Shown here: positions 9,945 through 21,300 of the stretch, one piece after another | Layout of the letters: the number at the start of each line of letters is the position of its first letter | Numbering within the stretch: position 1 is the stretch's first letter | Origin: Selaginella moellendorffii | Lineage: Eukaryota > Streptophyta > Lycopodiopsida > Selaginellales > Selaginellaceae | DNA: 64,000 nt | Assembly (NCBI RefSeq): GCF_000143415.4 | Contig: NW_003314301.1 | Coordinates: forward strand, 452,242 to 516,241 | Direction of reading: 5' to 3' | Program-made: the position numbers and the translations under genes | Notes under the pieces: generated by a model | Database searches by the model: none | Told to the model about the DNA's origin: nothing | The model's input: the letters and a program-made list of their open reading frames with translations, nothing else

Positions 9945-12900
9945 TAGCACATTTTCAGTTCCATTTTGAGGCACAGGGATTTGTGTTTCATAACTCTACC
10001 ACCCATAGACAAAGTTCAATGTCCTCATTGAATAATAAATTATTTTATAAAGTAACTCCATTATAGATTACTATTTTCATCTATAACACCAAGCCATTAT
10101 TCATTAATGATTCAACACCAAAAGCTCATTAAGCCTTGCCCAACCTCTAAAGAGTATAACCTATTTTAGAGACTCACTAAACCATTTTTGGTAATTTTCT
10201 CCCTTTGTACTAAAAGCACCTTCTCTATCTCTATCTTACTACTCATTTTGGAGTAGTTTGGAACTTTATCCACATAGCTAATGCATTTGGGAACTTTAAT
10301 ATTGATTTGTCGAATCAATTTTTTAAATGTCTACATTGCACATGTTATGCAAATTCCACTTCCCCTTTTTGTAAGGTTCTTTACTTGAGGGCACCATCAT
10401 TTTTTCTTTTGTTTCATGCCTCTCTAGGCACATTTATCCTCTATTATTTGGCTACCTTGCCACTCCATCTTTTAGGGCATTCACCCTCGCTAAATTAGAG
10501 TTTTTGGGAATCCTATTTTTGGAAATATTTTTCTTAAATTGGAGCATTTGGGAATCCTAGTTTTGAAAATATATTTCCTTTCTCATAATCAATTAGCATC
10601 TACCACATGGTGGTTCCTTCCTTAACTTACCATTTGGATTCTTTCTAATGATTTCAAAATTAAATTTTTAACCATTAGTGTTTAGATTTTATCCTTTGAT
10701 TGTTGCACCAAGCAATATAGGATCACTACCTCTGTCCTTATGGTTTCATAGTAAAGGCTTTACTTTACTAAGTCCATGGGGTGTTCACTCTAATAAGTTT
10801 TTTCAACATTTTCTACTGTAAGATTTATTTATAGTTTAACCTTATGACCCTTCTATAGGTCTATTTTTAAAAACTACTTTTTTGGATTCACAATACTATT
10901 GTATTGCACAACTCATTTCATATAGGGGTCCTCCCTTGACTAAATCACACCATTTCTAATAGTTCAAATCAACTCTTTAAATTAAGACTTTTATTCCTTA
11001 AGTAGGTATTAGGTCTACTAGACTATTAAATTGTTAACCATAACTCTAAGGCATCCCCACACTTGGCAGTGCACATAAACTAGCCCTTCTAGCCAAGAGT
11101 CCATAACAATTGAGATTTAATGTCTCCATCTCATTCATTATGTTTATGGTGCCATTTGCACAAGAGTGTTCAAATTAAATATGACAAACTTTCACACTAA
11201 ACACTTTAATTGTGTATCACAACTCTAGGGCATCCCCCACTTGGTGATGCGCACAAGGTAGCCTCCATAATCATTGAAAAATGAGTGTCTTTATATTCCA
11301 AACCATCACCACACCCTAATAGATTGGGACTCGAACCTAAATATTAGAGGGTTGAGACTCAAACCCAACTTTTGTATATACATTTATGAATGGCATCACC
11401 CAAGATCTCTAATATGACTCCTCACGCTGGTGCATCAACTTATATTCAACATGCATTATGAATCACAGTTTAAGAACATAATTCCTCTGAACTTCCAAGT
11501 CTTCTCACTTAACAAATAATTTTTATTGAACCAATTAACTTAACCTTAAAGCATCATTTCTTTAAACCTTTGGTGTCTCCACATCATCGACTTTATGAGT
11601 TTACCCTCACAACACTTTCCATTTGTGTTTAGTTCTTGTCAAGACCATAATAATTATTTTTTATGCCAACTATTGGTTAATATTCCACCACAGTATTCAC
11701 ATATAATTCTTCACTAAAGTTGTTTTCTTCCATAAACACCTTTCCATGACTTTAGTATAATACTGTTTGCCATCAATGAGATACCCACTATTCTATACTT
11801 GAATCTCATAATCCTCCCAATCCTTCATCAGGTATAACATACTTTTATCCAAATCGATTTTCTCTAAGCCTTTGGGATCATCTTTTAACTCTATTGAGTT
11901 ATTTGGATTTTGGACTTTATTAATCTAACGTTTTGTAAAGTCTTAGCCTCATAGTTACTTTTGATGTGTCACCACATTTGAATGCAACTTCTTTTATTTA
12001 TGTCCTATTCACAAAGTCCATATTTGTAATTATTTCTCTAATAGTTGACCATCCTTTATTCCACGTGAATTACTTTTGCCCCTTAAAACTATCCTTTCAT
12101 ATGATGAGAATATTAATTCATCCTTTGTTCCAACATTTATTAAAGGTAGTCTTAACTACCATTTCAAAGACATATGTCTTCATTCGTATTTGACCTCCCA
12201 CAATCATTAACTCTAGTCTTAAATTTATGAGCACAATCCTTAACCATATAAAAATAATTTTACAACTTTTTTATTTTCTTGAAATCTCTATCTTTCTTGT
12301 GATCCAAACTATAGTTGTTTACCACAACTATATTAACTAATTTACTAAGTTAAATGTTTATATGAATCATTTCCTCAACTCTTTGAGAAAAACCTTCTAT
12401 TATTTCTAAAATCCCAAAATCACTCCATTAATGGCCTTTTTTCCACATCACTTATAAGTTCACGTGTGAACTACAATAGAGAGCCATGCCCTTTCAACAT
12501 GCAACTCTTTAAGTATAGCCCCACTTCTAGGACCATCACATGTCAATATCAAATAGTGATATACTTGACTGCTATTAAGAGTTGAACTAAAGAATAACTC
12601 TGATACCAAATTGTAAGCGATTACTTTTTCCATTTTACTTTAGTCACTTAACTACACTTTTGACCATTTAGAGGAGTCTCACACACAACCTCTATAAGTC
12701 TTATTACCGACTTGGGGAGTTGCTAACCCCATGATTGTCCTTTATACCACTTTACCTTTGCACTTGGTCCAAATGCTTTATGTATCCAATCCCACAACAG
12801 ATATTCAAAGATACCACTAACATATCAACTTATTACACTAAGGTTATATCCATTCATCTTTATCCCATTGGTAGTTCAAGACCACTTGACCACAGTTCTG

Positions 12901-13444
12901 TTTCTCAAAGATTGGGCCATCCATCCATGAGTGGTCATTTTATAACCACATTTTAGCATCTTTAAGATGCCCAAAGATATAGGGAACACCTATCTTTAAT
13001 ATCCCTTTTTCAGTCCCTACCAAGTCTTTTTCCATCTATGGTTATGCTCACCAACACCACTATTGGGTTATGGCTTGAAGGCTTAACCACTAAGTCCTAT
13101 TGACCTCTAAAACTTCCTTACCATGTGACTATATTTTTGGTCACTGCATAAGAGGATTACTCCTCTTCCTTTTCACAATCCAGGATTTTGGGATAACATT
13201 TCAATCTTGACACTTCCACATGTCATCACACTTCCATGTGTCAAACTTTACATCCCTTTTTAGAGACTCATTCATCAATTGTTTCATGCTCATTCTTCAA
13301 CCCCTTTTTGGGAGTTCCACTCCCACTTTTGACTTTCTAGGTCAGAACTTTTAATCCAAAACATATTACATTCATTGGACTCCTACTTTGATCACTGAGC
13401 ACACTTTTGGGTTCACTTTAGGGCTTAGTGATTTAGGTTTCACA
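9945..13444 (-). mobile_element. Old, decayed copy of LTR retrotransposon family A
   Basis: The sequence is collinear with the young element at 34998-49040. It has a truncated left LTR end (about 9945-9992), a 2.6 kb internal region (9993-12611), a primer-binding site read on the minus strand as TTTGGTATCAGAGT (about 12597-12612), and a right LTR (12612-13444). Many C or G positions of the young copy are T or A here (for example CTCATCGAACGG has become CTCATTGAATAA), so CpG sites are largely gone. The right LTR lacks the minisatellite. The internal region has no gag or pol frame. At 12311-12330 it preserves the empty target site of transposon C. Confidence 0.78.
12612..13444 (-). repeat. Family A LTR with internal deletion
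   Basis: It starts TGTAAGCGATTAC and ends GGTTTCACA. Compared with the 1.8 kb LTR at 47258-49040, about 1 kb is missing, including the hexamer and 23 bp repeat arrays. The junction is near 13205-13240. Confidence 0.75.
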
Positions 13445-14825
13445 AGATGCTTGAGATTGACACTATTATTGCCTATGTTTAAAGACAAGGGTGAGGACAT
13501 GATCATGGCTATGATGTTCACTACTAAGCATGTGATGAGGTTAGCTATATGTATCAGTGTTGTCAATATTTCCTAAATTGGCATCTTTCATTTTCTAGGT
13601 GGAGGCCATAATGTTAATAATGTCTTATTGTTGCTGCTATGGTGGAAGGTTTTGATATAAAAATTCTTCAAGGAAATGAGGAATTATATAAGTAATGGAG
13701 GGTCTTTATTTGAATAAATCAATGACTCCTTTATTCTTTTTTTAGGAGTATTATCAAGGGGTGCACTTAGCACTAGCTCATATAGTTTAGTTTACTTTCC
13801 AAAATTGTTTTTATAAAAAGAGATCCCTTTTTATGTTGGTGGATATGAGTTTGAATGTATCTTTTATTGCTCAATATATTGCCATATACTGTTATCTACA
13901 ATTGTATCATGCAACAGAGCCAATCGTTATTCTTTATGGCAATAGTTGTGCATAAGCATTCGCACTAGATAAGACAAACATAACTATATATGTAAATGAT
14001 CTCAAGCTTGAACTTCAAGTGTTGCAACTAGTGCTAAGTTAAACTTTTAACATAATCATTAGTTATAGTGTATGTGACTTTGAGACTTCTCCCGTTTATT
14101 TATACTCCTTTATATTTCTTTCATTCCTTTTACTTTTATTCCATTTCATTTACCTTTACCTTCATCACTTTTGTGTTCTTATTATTACTTTATTCCCTTC
14201 TTATTCTTTATTCTTCTATTTCCTCTTTAGATCCTTCACATAGTTTTTATGTTGTGGTAGTTGATCGACTCAAGTAGGAGTATGTTGATTTTTTTTACTT
14301 TGGCTTATCATTTGGGGCCAAGATTGCAACCTATCATCCTAATCCAACTAAAGATGTTCATCTGATCAAGGTTCTTATTTAGTATCAAAGGAAATTAAAA
14401 TTTTATGTGCAAATGTTAAAAAGATGTTGGAGAAGGGTTCATCTGTTAAATGATATAAAGATTTCAAATGTGTACTTACTTTCTTATATAGTTGATTTTC
14501 TAAATTATTTGGGGTGCAACCGTTAGTTTACCAAGTTAGATACTATTTCTAGGTACTAGCAAGTGTTGATTGCTAAGGAGAAGACTACTTTCTATATATT
14601 ATTTTATTTATATAGGTCTTTGGTGATGCTATTTAATTTGAATAATGCTTTAGTTACTTTTCAACAAATAATAGACAAGATTCTTTATGATATACTAGAG
14701 GTGATTACCAATTTCATTGATAATGTCTCAATCCACTCATATAGGACATAGAAGCACATTCATGATATCCATAATGTGTTGAATTGACTATATAAAAATT
14801 AAAGTTATTAAAGTGCATGTTTGGA
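13445..14825 (+). pseudogene. Ty3/gypsy-type pol remnant with reverse transcriptase core
   Basis: The recognisable part is 14563-14800, plus strand: FNLNNALVTFQQIIDKIL, then FIDNVSIHS, then a KHIHDIHNVL-like segment after a stop. These align with the known gypsy reverse transcriptase order of FGLxNAPATFQ, then YLDDILIFS, then EHxxHLxxVL. The catalytic YLDD-type motif reads FIDN here, so a key Asp is lost, and further stops follow. The upstream 13445-14560 is AT-rich and too decayed to assign, though it probably belongs to the same element. The relic is cut at about 14825 by a family A LTR fragment. Not functional. Confidence 0.65.
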
Positions 14826-15763
14826 TTCAAGTATAAACAACTAAAGTTTCTAATCTACTTTAGTCACTTAACCACATATTAGACCATTTGGAGGAATCTT
14901 ACTCACAACCTTTATATGTCTTATTCCTAAATTAGGACTTGTTAGCCTTGTGAATGGCATTTATGCCACTCTACCTTTTGCACTTTGTCCAAGTGCTCCA
15001 TATGTCCAATCTTACAATAAATACCCAAATGTACCACTAATATATTAGTTTATTATGCTAATGCTATATCTATTCAATTTTATCTCATTGGTAGTTTAAA
15101 ACCACCCATACTATAGTCCTGTCTCTCAAAGACTGAACCATCCATCCATGAGTAGTCATCTTATAACCACACATTAGCATATTTAAAATGCCCAAAAACA
15201 TAAGGAATACCTCCTCAAATATCCCTTCTTTGGTCCCTACCAAATCCCTCTCTCTCTATAGCAATACTCACTAACACCACCATTAGGTTAAGGCTTAAAA
15301 GCCCAACCATTAAGTCTTATTGACATCTAAGACTTCCTCATCATATGACTATACCCTTAGTCACTACATAAAAGGATTTTTTCTCTTCCTTTCCACAGTC
15401 TGAGGTTTTAGGATGACATTTCAAAACACCATAGCCCTACACAATTCTCATGGATACTTCTCCTATCTTCTGCATCTGGTGCTCTAGTCAAGTGGCTAGA
15501 GCAAAGTTCCAATAAGCCATGCTAGGTATCCAAGTACATAGTGTTACCCACACTTGGATTGGGAGCATTGATCATCTGATCTCCTAAGGGAGCTAAAATT
15601 ATCTCTTAAATATTTCACCAAGTTACTTTATTTGTCCATTTATATTCACTCTAGCCTTAAACTCCATAATAGTTATATTTTCAAGGTATACCCTTCCTAA
15701 GCCAACCTTTCTTATCCAACTGATTTAAATGAAGTTCAACTTTCCCTACTATACTTTTGGAAC
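14826..15763 (-). repeat. Family A LTR fragment
   Basis: It opens with TAAACAACTAAAGTTTCTAA and follows the family A LTR through CTTTAGTCACTTAACCAC and ACAATTCTCATGGATACTT to CCCTACTATACTTTTGGA. It stops before the region that holds the repeat arrays in full-length LTRs. It is AT-shifted like the old copy at 9945-13444. No partner LTR or TSD was identified. Confidence 0.75.
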
Positions 15764-15884
15764 CACATTGCCAAGTAAATGATGTTTTAGAGTTATGGTT
15801 TATGGTTAGTATGCTTGATATAGAAACTCAACACATCTAATTTATAAGATAATAAAAACACCTAATTTCAATTGCCATGGACAC

Positions 15885-17063
15885 TTGGCCAGAAGGGCTA
15901 GGTTGGGGGGTCATGGTCATACTCAAAAGTTGAACAATATTGATGACCATGTTAAGGTACATGGTCTCATGATGCTGCTTGAGGGGACATGCTTGCCTAA
16001 TGCTCAAATTCTCGTAGCTACATTCAAGAAAAGTTATGGCCTTAGAGAAAGGAATGGCTCTTCTTTGGACATGAGACTGGACTCCAAAGTGTTCATGACA
16101 AGATCTTTGATAGATCTGTACATGAAGTGTGGCACTATGGATGGAAAGTTTTCGAGAAGACACCAGGGCGGGATATGGTTTTATGGAGCTTGTCTACGTC
16201 TCAAATGGTGAAGAAGAGGGAGCTCTAGAGCTCATCAAGTTTGTGGAGGTGGATGATGATGTGATCGGTTGACCATTCCCTCCGGACTCAATCTCTGTGC
16301 ATGCTTGGGACCCAGAGGAAAATGGAGAGAGGCATGGCATTCCACTTTCAAGCTTACCATGCCGGCTGGAATGACTACGAGGTGGCTCGCGGCCTTGTGG
16401 TGATGTACGTGAAGTGTGGGAGCATGGGGGATGCTCGCCGAGAGAGATGATGTCACAGCATGGAACTCGATGGTCTTGGGCTATGCCGAGAACAAGCAAG
16501 CAGTGCTGTTCTTGGAGCTCTTTCGAGAGATTCCTCCTCAAGTTTTGGACGCTCACAGATTGGCTGCTGCTCTCGAGGCTTGTGGAAGCCTGGCGTCTGT
16601 GGAACCGGGCAAAGCCACTCATGCTCTAGCTTGCCGCTTGGGGATGGAAGTATCTCTCATCGTTGGGACTAGTTTGGTTGACTTCTATGGCAAGTGTGGA
16701 AGCATGGTGGACACTCGACTGATTTTTTATGGGATCTTTCCCAAGAAGCTAGCGGCCTGGACGGCTTCCATGGAAGGCTATGGCCGTCAAGGAAGCTCCA
16801 AGCTTGTGATGGAGCTTCTTTGTGGAATGGAAGAGGAGGGCTTTCGACCGGACGCTAAAACTCTGGCTAGCGTTATCAGCAGATGTGATTCCTTCCCAGG
16901 ATTATTCCCTGCGCATGGTGGAGCCAATGAATTACATGCCGCAGTAGACATGGTTAGCTCGATGGAAAGTGTTAGCAACGCTATGTTGGTGAGAATTATC
17001 CTAGATGCTTGTAAGGTGGAAGAATCTTCAGGTGGCATTCAAGCGTTTGATGGATTTGGATGA
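15885..17063 (+). pseudogene. Decayed pentatricopeptide-repeat (PPR) protein gene
   Basis: PPR proteins bind organellar RNA. Typical plant PPR repeat pieces appear in several frames: SKVFMTRSLIDLYMKCG (about 16085-16140), then after frame changes TAWNSMVLGYAEN (about 16450-16490), RLAAALEACGSLASVEPGKA, VGTSLVDFYGKCGSMVD, WTASMEGYGRQGS, and RPDAKTLASVISRC (to about 16890). The pattern of alternating L, S and P motifs with LIDLYMKCG and AWNSM is that of PLS-type PPR proteins. Frame shifts lie near 16150-16200, 16260 and 16420. No E or DYW C-terminal domain follows; the last frame ends at 17061-17063. Intronless, as expected of this family. I judge it a pseudogene of moderate age. Confidence 0.7.
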
Positions 17064-17158
17064 GTTTGATTCAGTGGCTTATGTACTATTTGCATCCAGC
17101 TATGATTAAGTGCAAATAATTCACTTAGTTATTCTTTCTTCGTAAGAACGTGTCTGCT

Positions 17159-18091
17159 CTAAATGGAGCGAGCGGCAAAGGTTAGAGCTCCAAGACCAAT
17201 GGTGATAGCAATGGGGCCTCCATACTTGGTGCCAAACTCTGCCATATTCACGCAAGAGTCGAGCATGGAGTAGAGTAGAGTGTGCTTCTGGCGATGTTGT
17301 AAAGAGCACGAACTGGGGCGAGCAGTGACTGGTATGCATATGGGAGGTATTCGCTTGCACCAAGAGCATTGAACAGAGAATCTAAGAACCATTCGCTGTG
17401 AACAGAGGCCACTACAAGAATGTCGCCCGAGAGTGTCAAGGGGTTGTAGAGTCCCAGCTTGTCAACCTTTGAGATCTCTGCGTATATCAAGATTGTGTTA
17501 TTACAGAACATTAGGATGTGTGGTTTTTTGTACCTGTGATTGGTGAGGCTCCAGAGATTGTGGACAGGCTATCTCCAACTTTGAGATCAGCAGCTCGCTT
17601 GTAAATTGTCTCTCCTTTCGTATTAACTGGGACAAAATGACCGGCTGTAAGCTCCAAGGTGTTGGCTTTGGTCTTGACTTGCACGAATTCAGAAACAACA
17701 TCTAGATCCTTGTGACCAAATGCGTAGATATCCGAAAATGAGTTATTTCCAACAGCAACCTGTAGAAACTTATTAATCATATGAAGCAAAGTGGATTACT
17801 AGCTAGGATCTTGCCTTATCTCCAATCTTAAGTTCCTTCATGGTCTTCATTTCCCCACTGTACATTGAACCAAGATAGATATTGCATGTACTTAGCACGG
17901 TGTAATTTGTAGAGGATAACTTTATTACCTGGAAAGCAATCACTACATATTCCATTGTTACATGTGAGTGCAACTAGCCCCTGAGCTGTGCAATCAGCAC
18001 TAGTGTTGCACTTCACTATATTAATAGCAAACACGGTGGAAAACAATCCAAGAAGAGAGATCACAGCAAACACAGCAGCTGGAGAAGCCAT
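17159..18091 (-). CDS. Secreted hedgehog-type Hint-domain protein, possibly pseudogenised
   Basis: Exon 1 (18091 to about 17930) encodes a signal peptide (about residues 1-22, MASPAAVFAVISLLGLFSTV), then a short region with four Cys, then SDCFPG, whose Cys matches the first residue of Hint domains. Next come MKTMKELKIGDK (about 17860-17815), an intron with a GC donor, and exon 17759-17534 with SFSDIYAFGHKD and LELTAGHFVPV, which contains the T-x-x-H motif of Hint autoprocessing. Exon 17477 onward holds LGLYNPLTLSGDILV, ASVHSEWFLDSLF and LAPVRALYN, as at the end of hedgehog Hint modules. A hydrophobic tail (GGPIAITIGLGALTF) ends at 17159. In known hedgehog proteins this module cleaves itself from the N-terminal part. 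Two frame problems exist: a one-base phase mismatch between CFPG and the next exon, and a TCTAC duplication near 17270. The gene may be a pseudogene or carry sequence errors. Confidence 0.72.
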
Positions 18092-18326
18092 TGACTTTCA
18101 AGTATACTTAACGAAACACTAAAATCATTGGCCATGCACTGCTTAAATAGGATGAACTTAAACGCAATTACACCCAAGTTCAACAATGAAAAACATAATG
18201 GTGAGTAAAAATTCATTGAAAGCATACAAAGTAAATTATAGGTTTTTTACTATGATAGAAATCACAACATTTAGAGAGAATTTTAGTCCTCGGTAGCCCT
18301 TCTAGAAGAGAAATGCTTGACGAACT

Positions 18327-21300
18327 TCACTGGTTCCCTCTACCACCCCTGCCTCTGCCGCCCTTGTTAGTTTTCGGTGCTCGGACAACCCGGTTCCTCA
18401 GTGTTTCTGGGGACGAAGGAGACGCAGCACTCCGCTTTCTCTCCTTAGCTCTTTCCCGGGCCCTCTCGTTCAAGTTTATAGTGGTGCTTGTCACTGCTGG
18501 TGCTGGTGGTGTTCCTCCTCCTGTTGGTGGTGTTGTTACTCCTCCTGTTACTGCTCCTGGATTTGGCCTTTCAGCTTCAGCCATCCCGGCAGCCTCTCCT
18601 TGCTCGAAAGAAGTCTCGGCCGCCATCTCGGTGGAAGTCGTCTCCTGCGGGGTGTCACCTGCGTCTTTGCCAAGCTCTTCCTGCTCTTTGACGTCTTCCA
18701 TCTCAAACTCTCCTTCTGTTCCAGCCTCCTCCACAGTTCCAAGTGAAATCTCGCCGTCTTCCACGTCTAGACTCATCCCGTTGTCGGTCTCGTTAGTCGT
18801 CGCTTCTCCTACCTCTGTTGCCTCCTTTTGCTCCGGTTCCACGTCCACTTGGAACTCGAACATTACAGGCGACTTCGGCTCAGAGATCTCAATGACTGGC
18901 TCGTCCGCTGTCCCGGAAGAACTTCCCTGCGCTAGCTGCGGCTCTGGCGACTTCTCCTTGAGCTTGCTGCCACTTCCATCAAAGTCATCTAGCAAAGACT
19001 CCGGACGAGAGAAACGGACCCGCCTCTGAGGAGCGGCAATGTCTGCGGCAAGATCAGCGCCCTCCAGCGACGGTAACTCCTGCTGCTCTTCATCAAGTTC
19101 CTGGAGCTTTGGTTCCTCCACTGCAGTCGTAGTAGCAGCGTCCACTTCTGGCTCTGTGGCTGGCTCGTCGTTCCTGGCCTTCTTTAAAGGTGGCAAGACT
19201 TCGCTTCTAGAGTCTTGCTGCTGTATGGTCTCGGTGTCCAAGCTCTCTGACGACGTTCTCTTGTGACCAGCAGGCACCGCAATCTCCATAGGTATTGCCA
19301 CTAGTGCGTTCATGTCATTCTCGACCACCGCGTCAGGAACTCGAGCAGTCTCGCCCTCGGCCTCGGAAGTCCCTTCGCCAGCCGCGTCCAACGAGGATTC
19401 CACAGCTTCCGCTCCAGACTCGGATTGGCTGGAAGTCTCCATCCTAGGCCGGATTATACGCCTCCCAGAGCGACGAGTTTGGGTTTGGAATTTCTGGAAC
19501 ACACAGACGCAATTGAGAATGCCTTCCTTCAACTTAAAAATAATGTGTACCTCTTTCTCGATGATACTGGCGCGAAGCGCTTGCATTGCCCTCAACTTAT
19601 CATCCAGAATAGGTGCTGATGGCGGCCGTTGTACAGCTCTTGGGAACGGAACCGACGGCCTCACTATGCTTAGATGCATGGGAACTGGAGGAGTCGGAGT
19701 CGGAGTTGGAGCCGGAGCTGGAGCCGAAGCCGGAGCTAGCACAGCCGGAGGAGGCACGTTGACAACTGGTGGTGTTGTAGAAGTTTCGTGCTCAGGGGCT
19801 GCGACAACTGGTGCTGGAGTAAGCTCGGCAGCCATATCATTCAGCTGTTCAACTGTCGCAGAAAAAGTTTTAGAGCTCGCCTCCGCGTTTATGATGGTGG
19901 TGCTAGTCTCAGCTCCTTGGATTTGCTGCAACTGTACCACGGCATTCACGAGACCTGGATAAGTAAGAAAAATTACCTGTCGTAGTTGCTCGTTTTCTTG
20001 TTTCACTGCCTGCAGGTCTTCGAGAAATCGTTGTTTTTCCTGAAAACCACTATGAGCGTTCAGCTGTGGAGAAAAGCAGCTTACCGTGGTTGCTTTTTGC
20101 AGCAGCTCCATCAAAGCCGTCCTGTCTTTATCGATTTTAGATTTCGATTTATCCCTTTCTTTCTCCAAGGTTTTCTCGAGCGTCTAGACAAGAAAAATGT
20201 TAAAACACAACAGTAGGAAAAGGAAAGTAACCCACTTGAATTCTTGAGTCTTTCTCGATCGCCTCTCGTTGAGCTAGCTCGTAACGTGCAACGTTTTCTC
20301 TTTGAGCTTGTTCTAACCGCAATGCAGACTCCCTTTGGCATGCCTCGAGTGCTTCTTGATGCACCGGCAACTTGCCGGACTTGAGTTCTTCAATTTCTTT
20401 TTGCATCACTTCTCTGTCCTTCTCATATTTCCGCTGTTTCATCAAGACTTGGGTTAAAGAAATCAGGCAAGGTGAGCCTCACCTTTGTTTGGGTCAAGAT
20501 CTTCCTGTTTCTCTCGACTTCGGCTCTCAGAGACGCCTGAAGAAACATATCAGTTAACGCCAACCACATGACTTTCAAATCACTCACCTCTAATTTTACA
20601 GCATCTTGAAACCTTCGCTCTAATTCTGCTTGAGTCTCGGTTCTTAGAGCAAGCTCCTGTTCATACTTTGCGATGGTTTCGCGCCACATCGACGTCTCTG
20701 AGCCAATTCGTTCCTGCTTTTGACCATGTAAAGCCAGTTTGATGTAAAGTACGAAGTTATACCTGTGTCTGTACCAGCAAAGCCTTCACTCTTTCATAAT
20801 CATCGACATCTAGAGACTTGTACTTCTCCAACATCTGTACCCCCACATCAATCGTAGTTTAAAAAAAGCGCAAGTACTAACCTGAGTACATCTTTGTTCC
20901 CAGCGACGAGTTTCGGCTTTTGAGACTTCCACTTCTTGTGCACGGGCGTGAAGTTCGAGTTGCAATTCCGTTACAGTTCTTTTAAGGGATTCATTCTCCT
21001 CTTCAAGTTTTTGAAACCTCCCTTGCAATTCCTGAAAATACAGAAGTAAAAAAGGAGCCTGCAACATTGATAGCTCTACCTTATTCTCATCAAGGACTCT
21101 CTTAATTTCCTCCTGAAGCTGCCCATTGTTGCCGCGCAAGATATTCGTCTCCATAACCTGTGAACTAACGTTTAGTGTAGCAAGCGTAGCTTGAGCCAAT
21201 ACCTGTGCCTGAAGCGCCCGAAATTCCTCATCAGTATACACACTAGCACGAAGATTTTCATGATGTTGACGTAGTTTCGTTTGAGCTTCTTCCGCAGAAC

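Noticed and set aside
18313-19962. Plus-strand frames of 238 and 216 codons opposite the end of NUA
   Set aside because: Antisense shadows of the acidic, Ser-rich NUA C-terminus. The minus strand has the conserved protein and splice sites.
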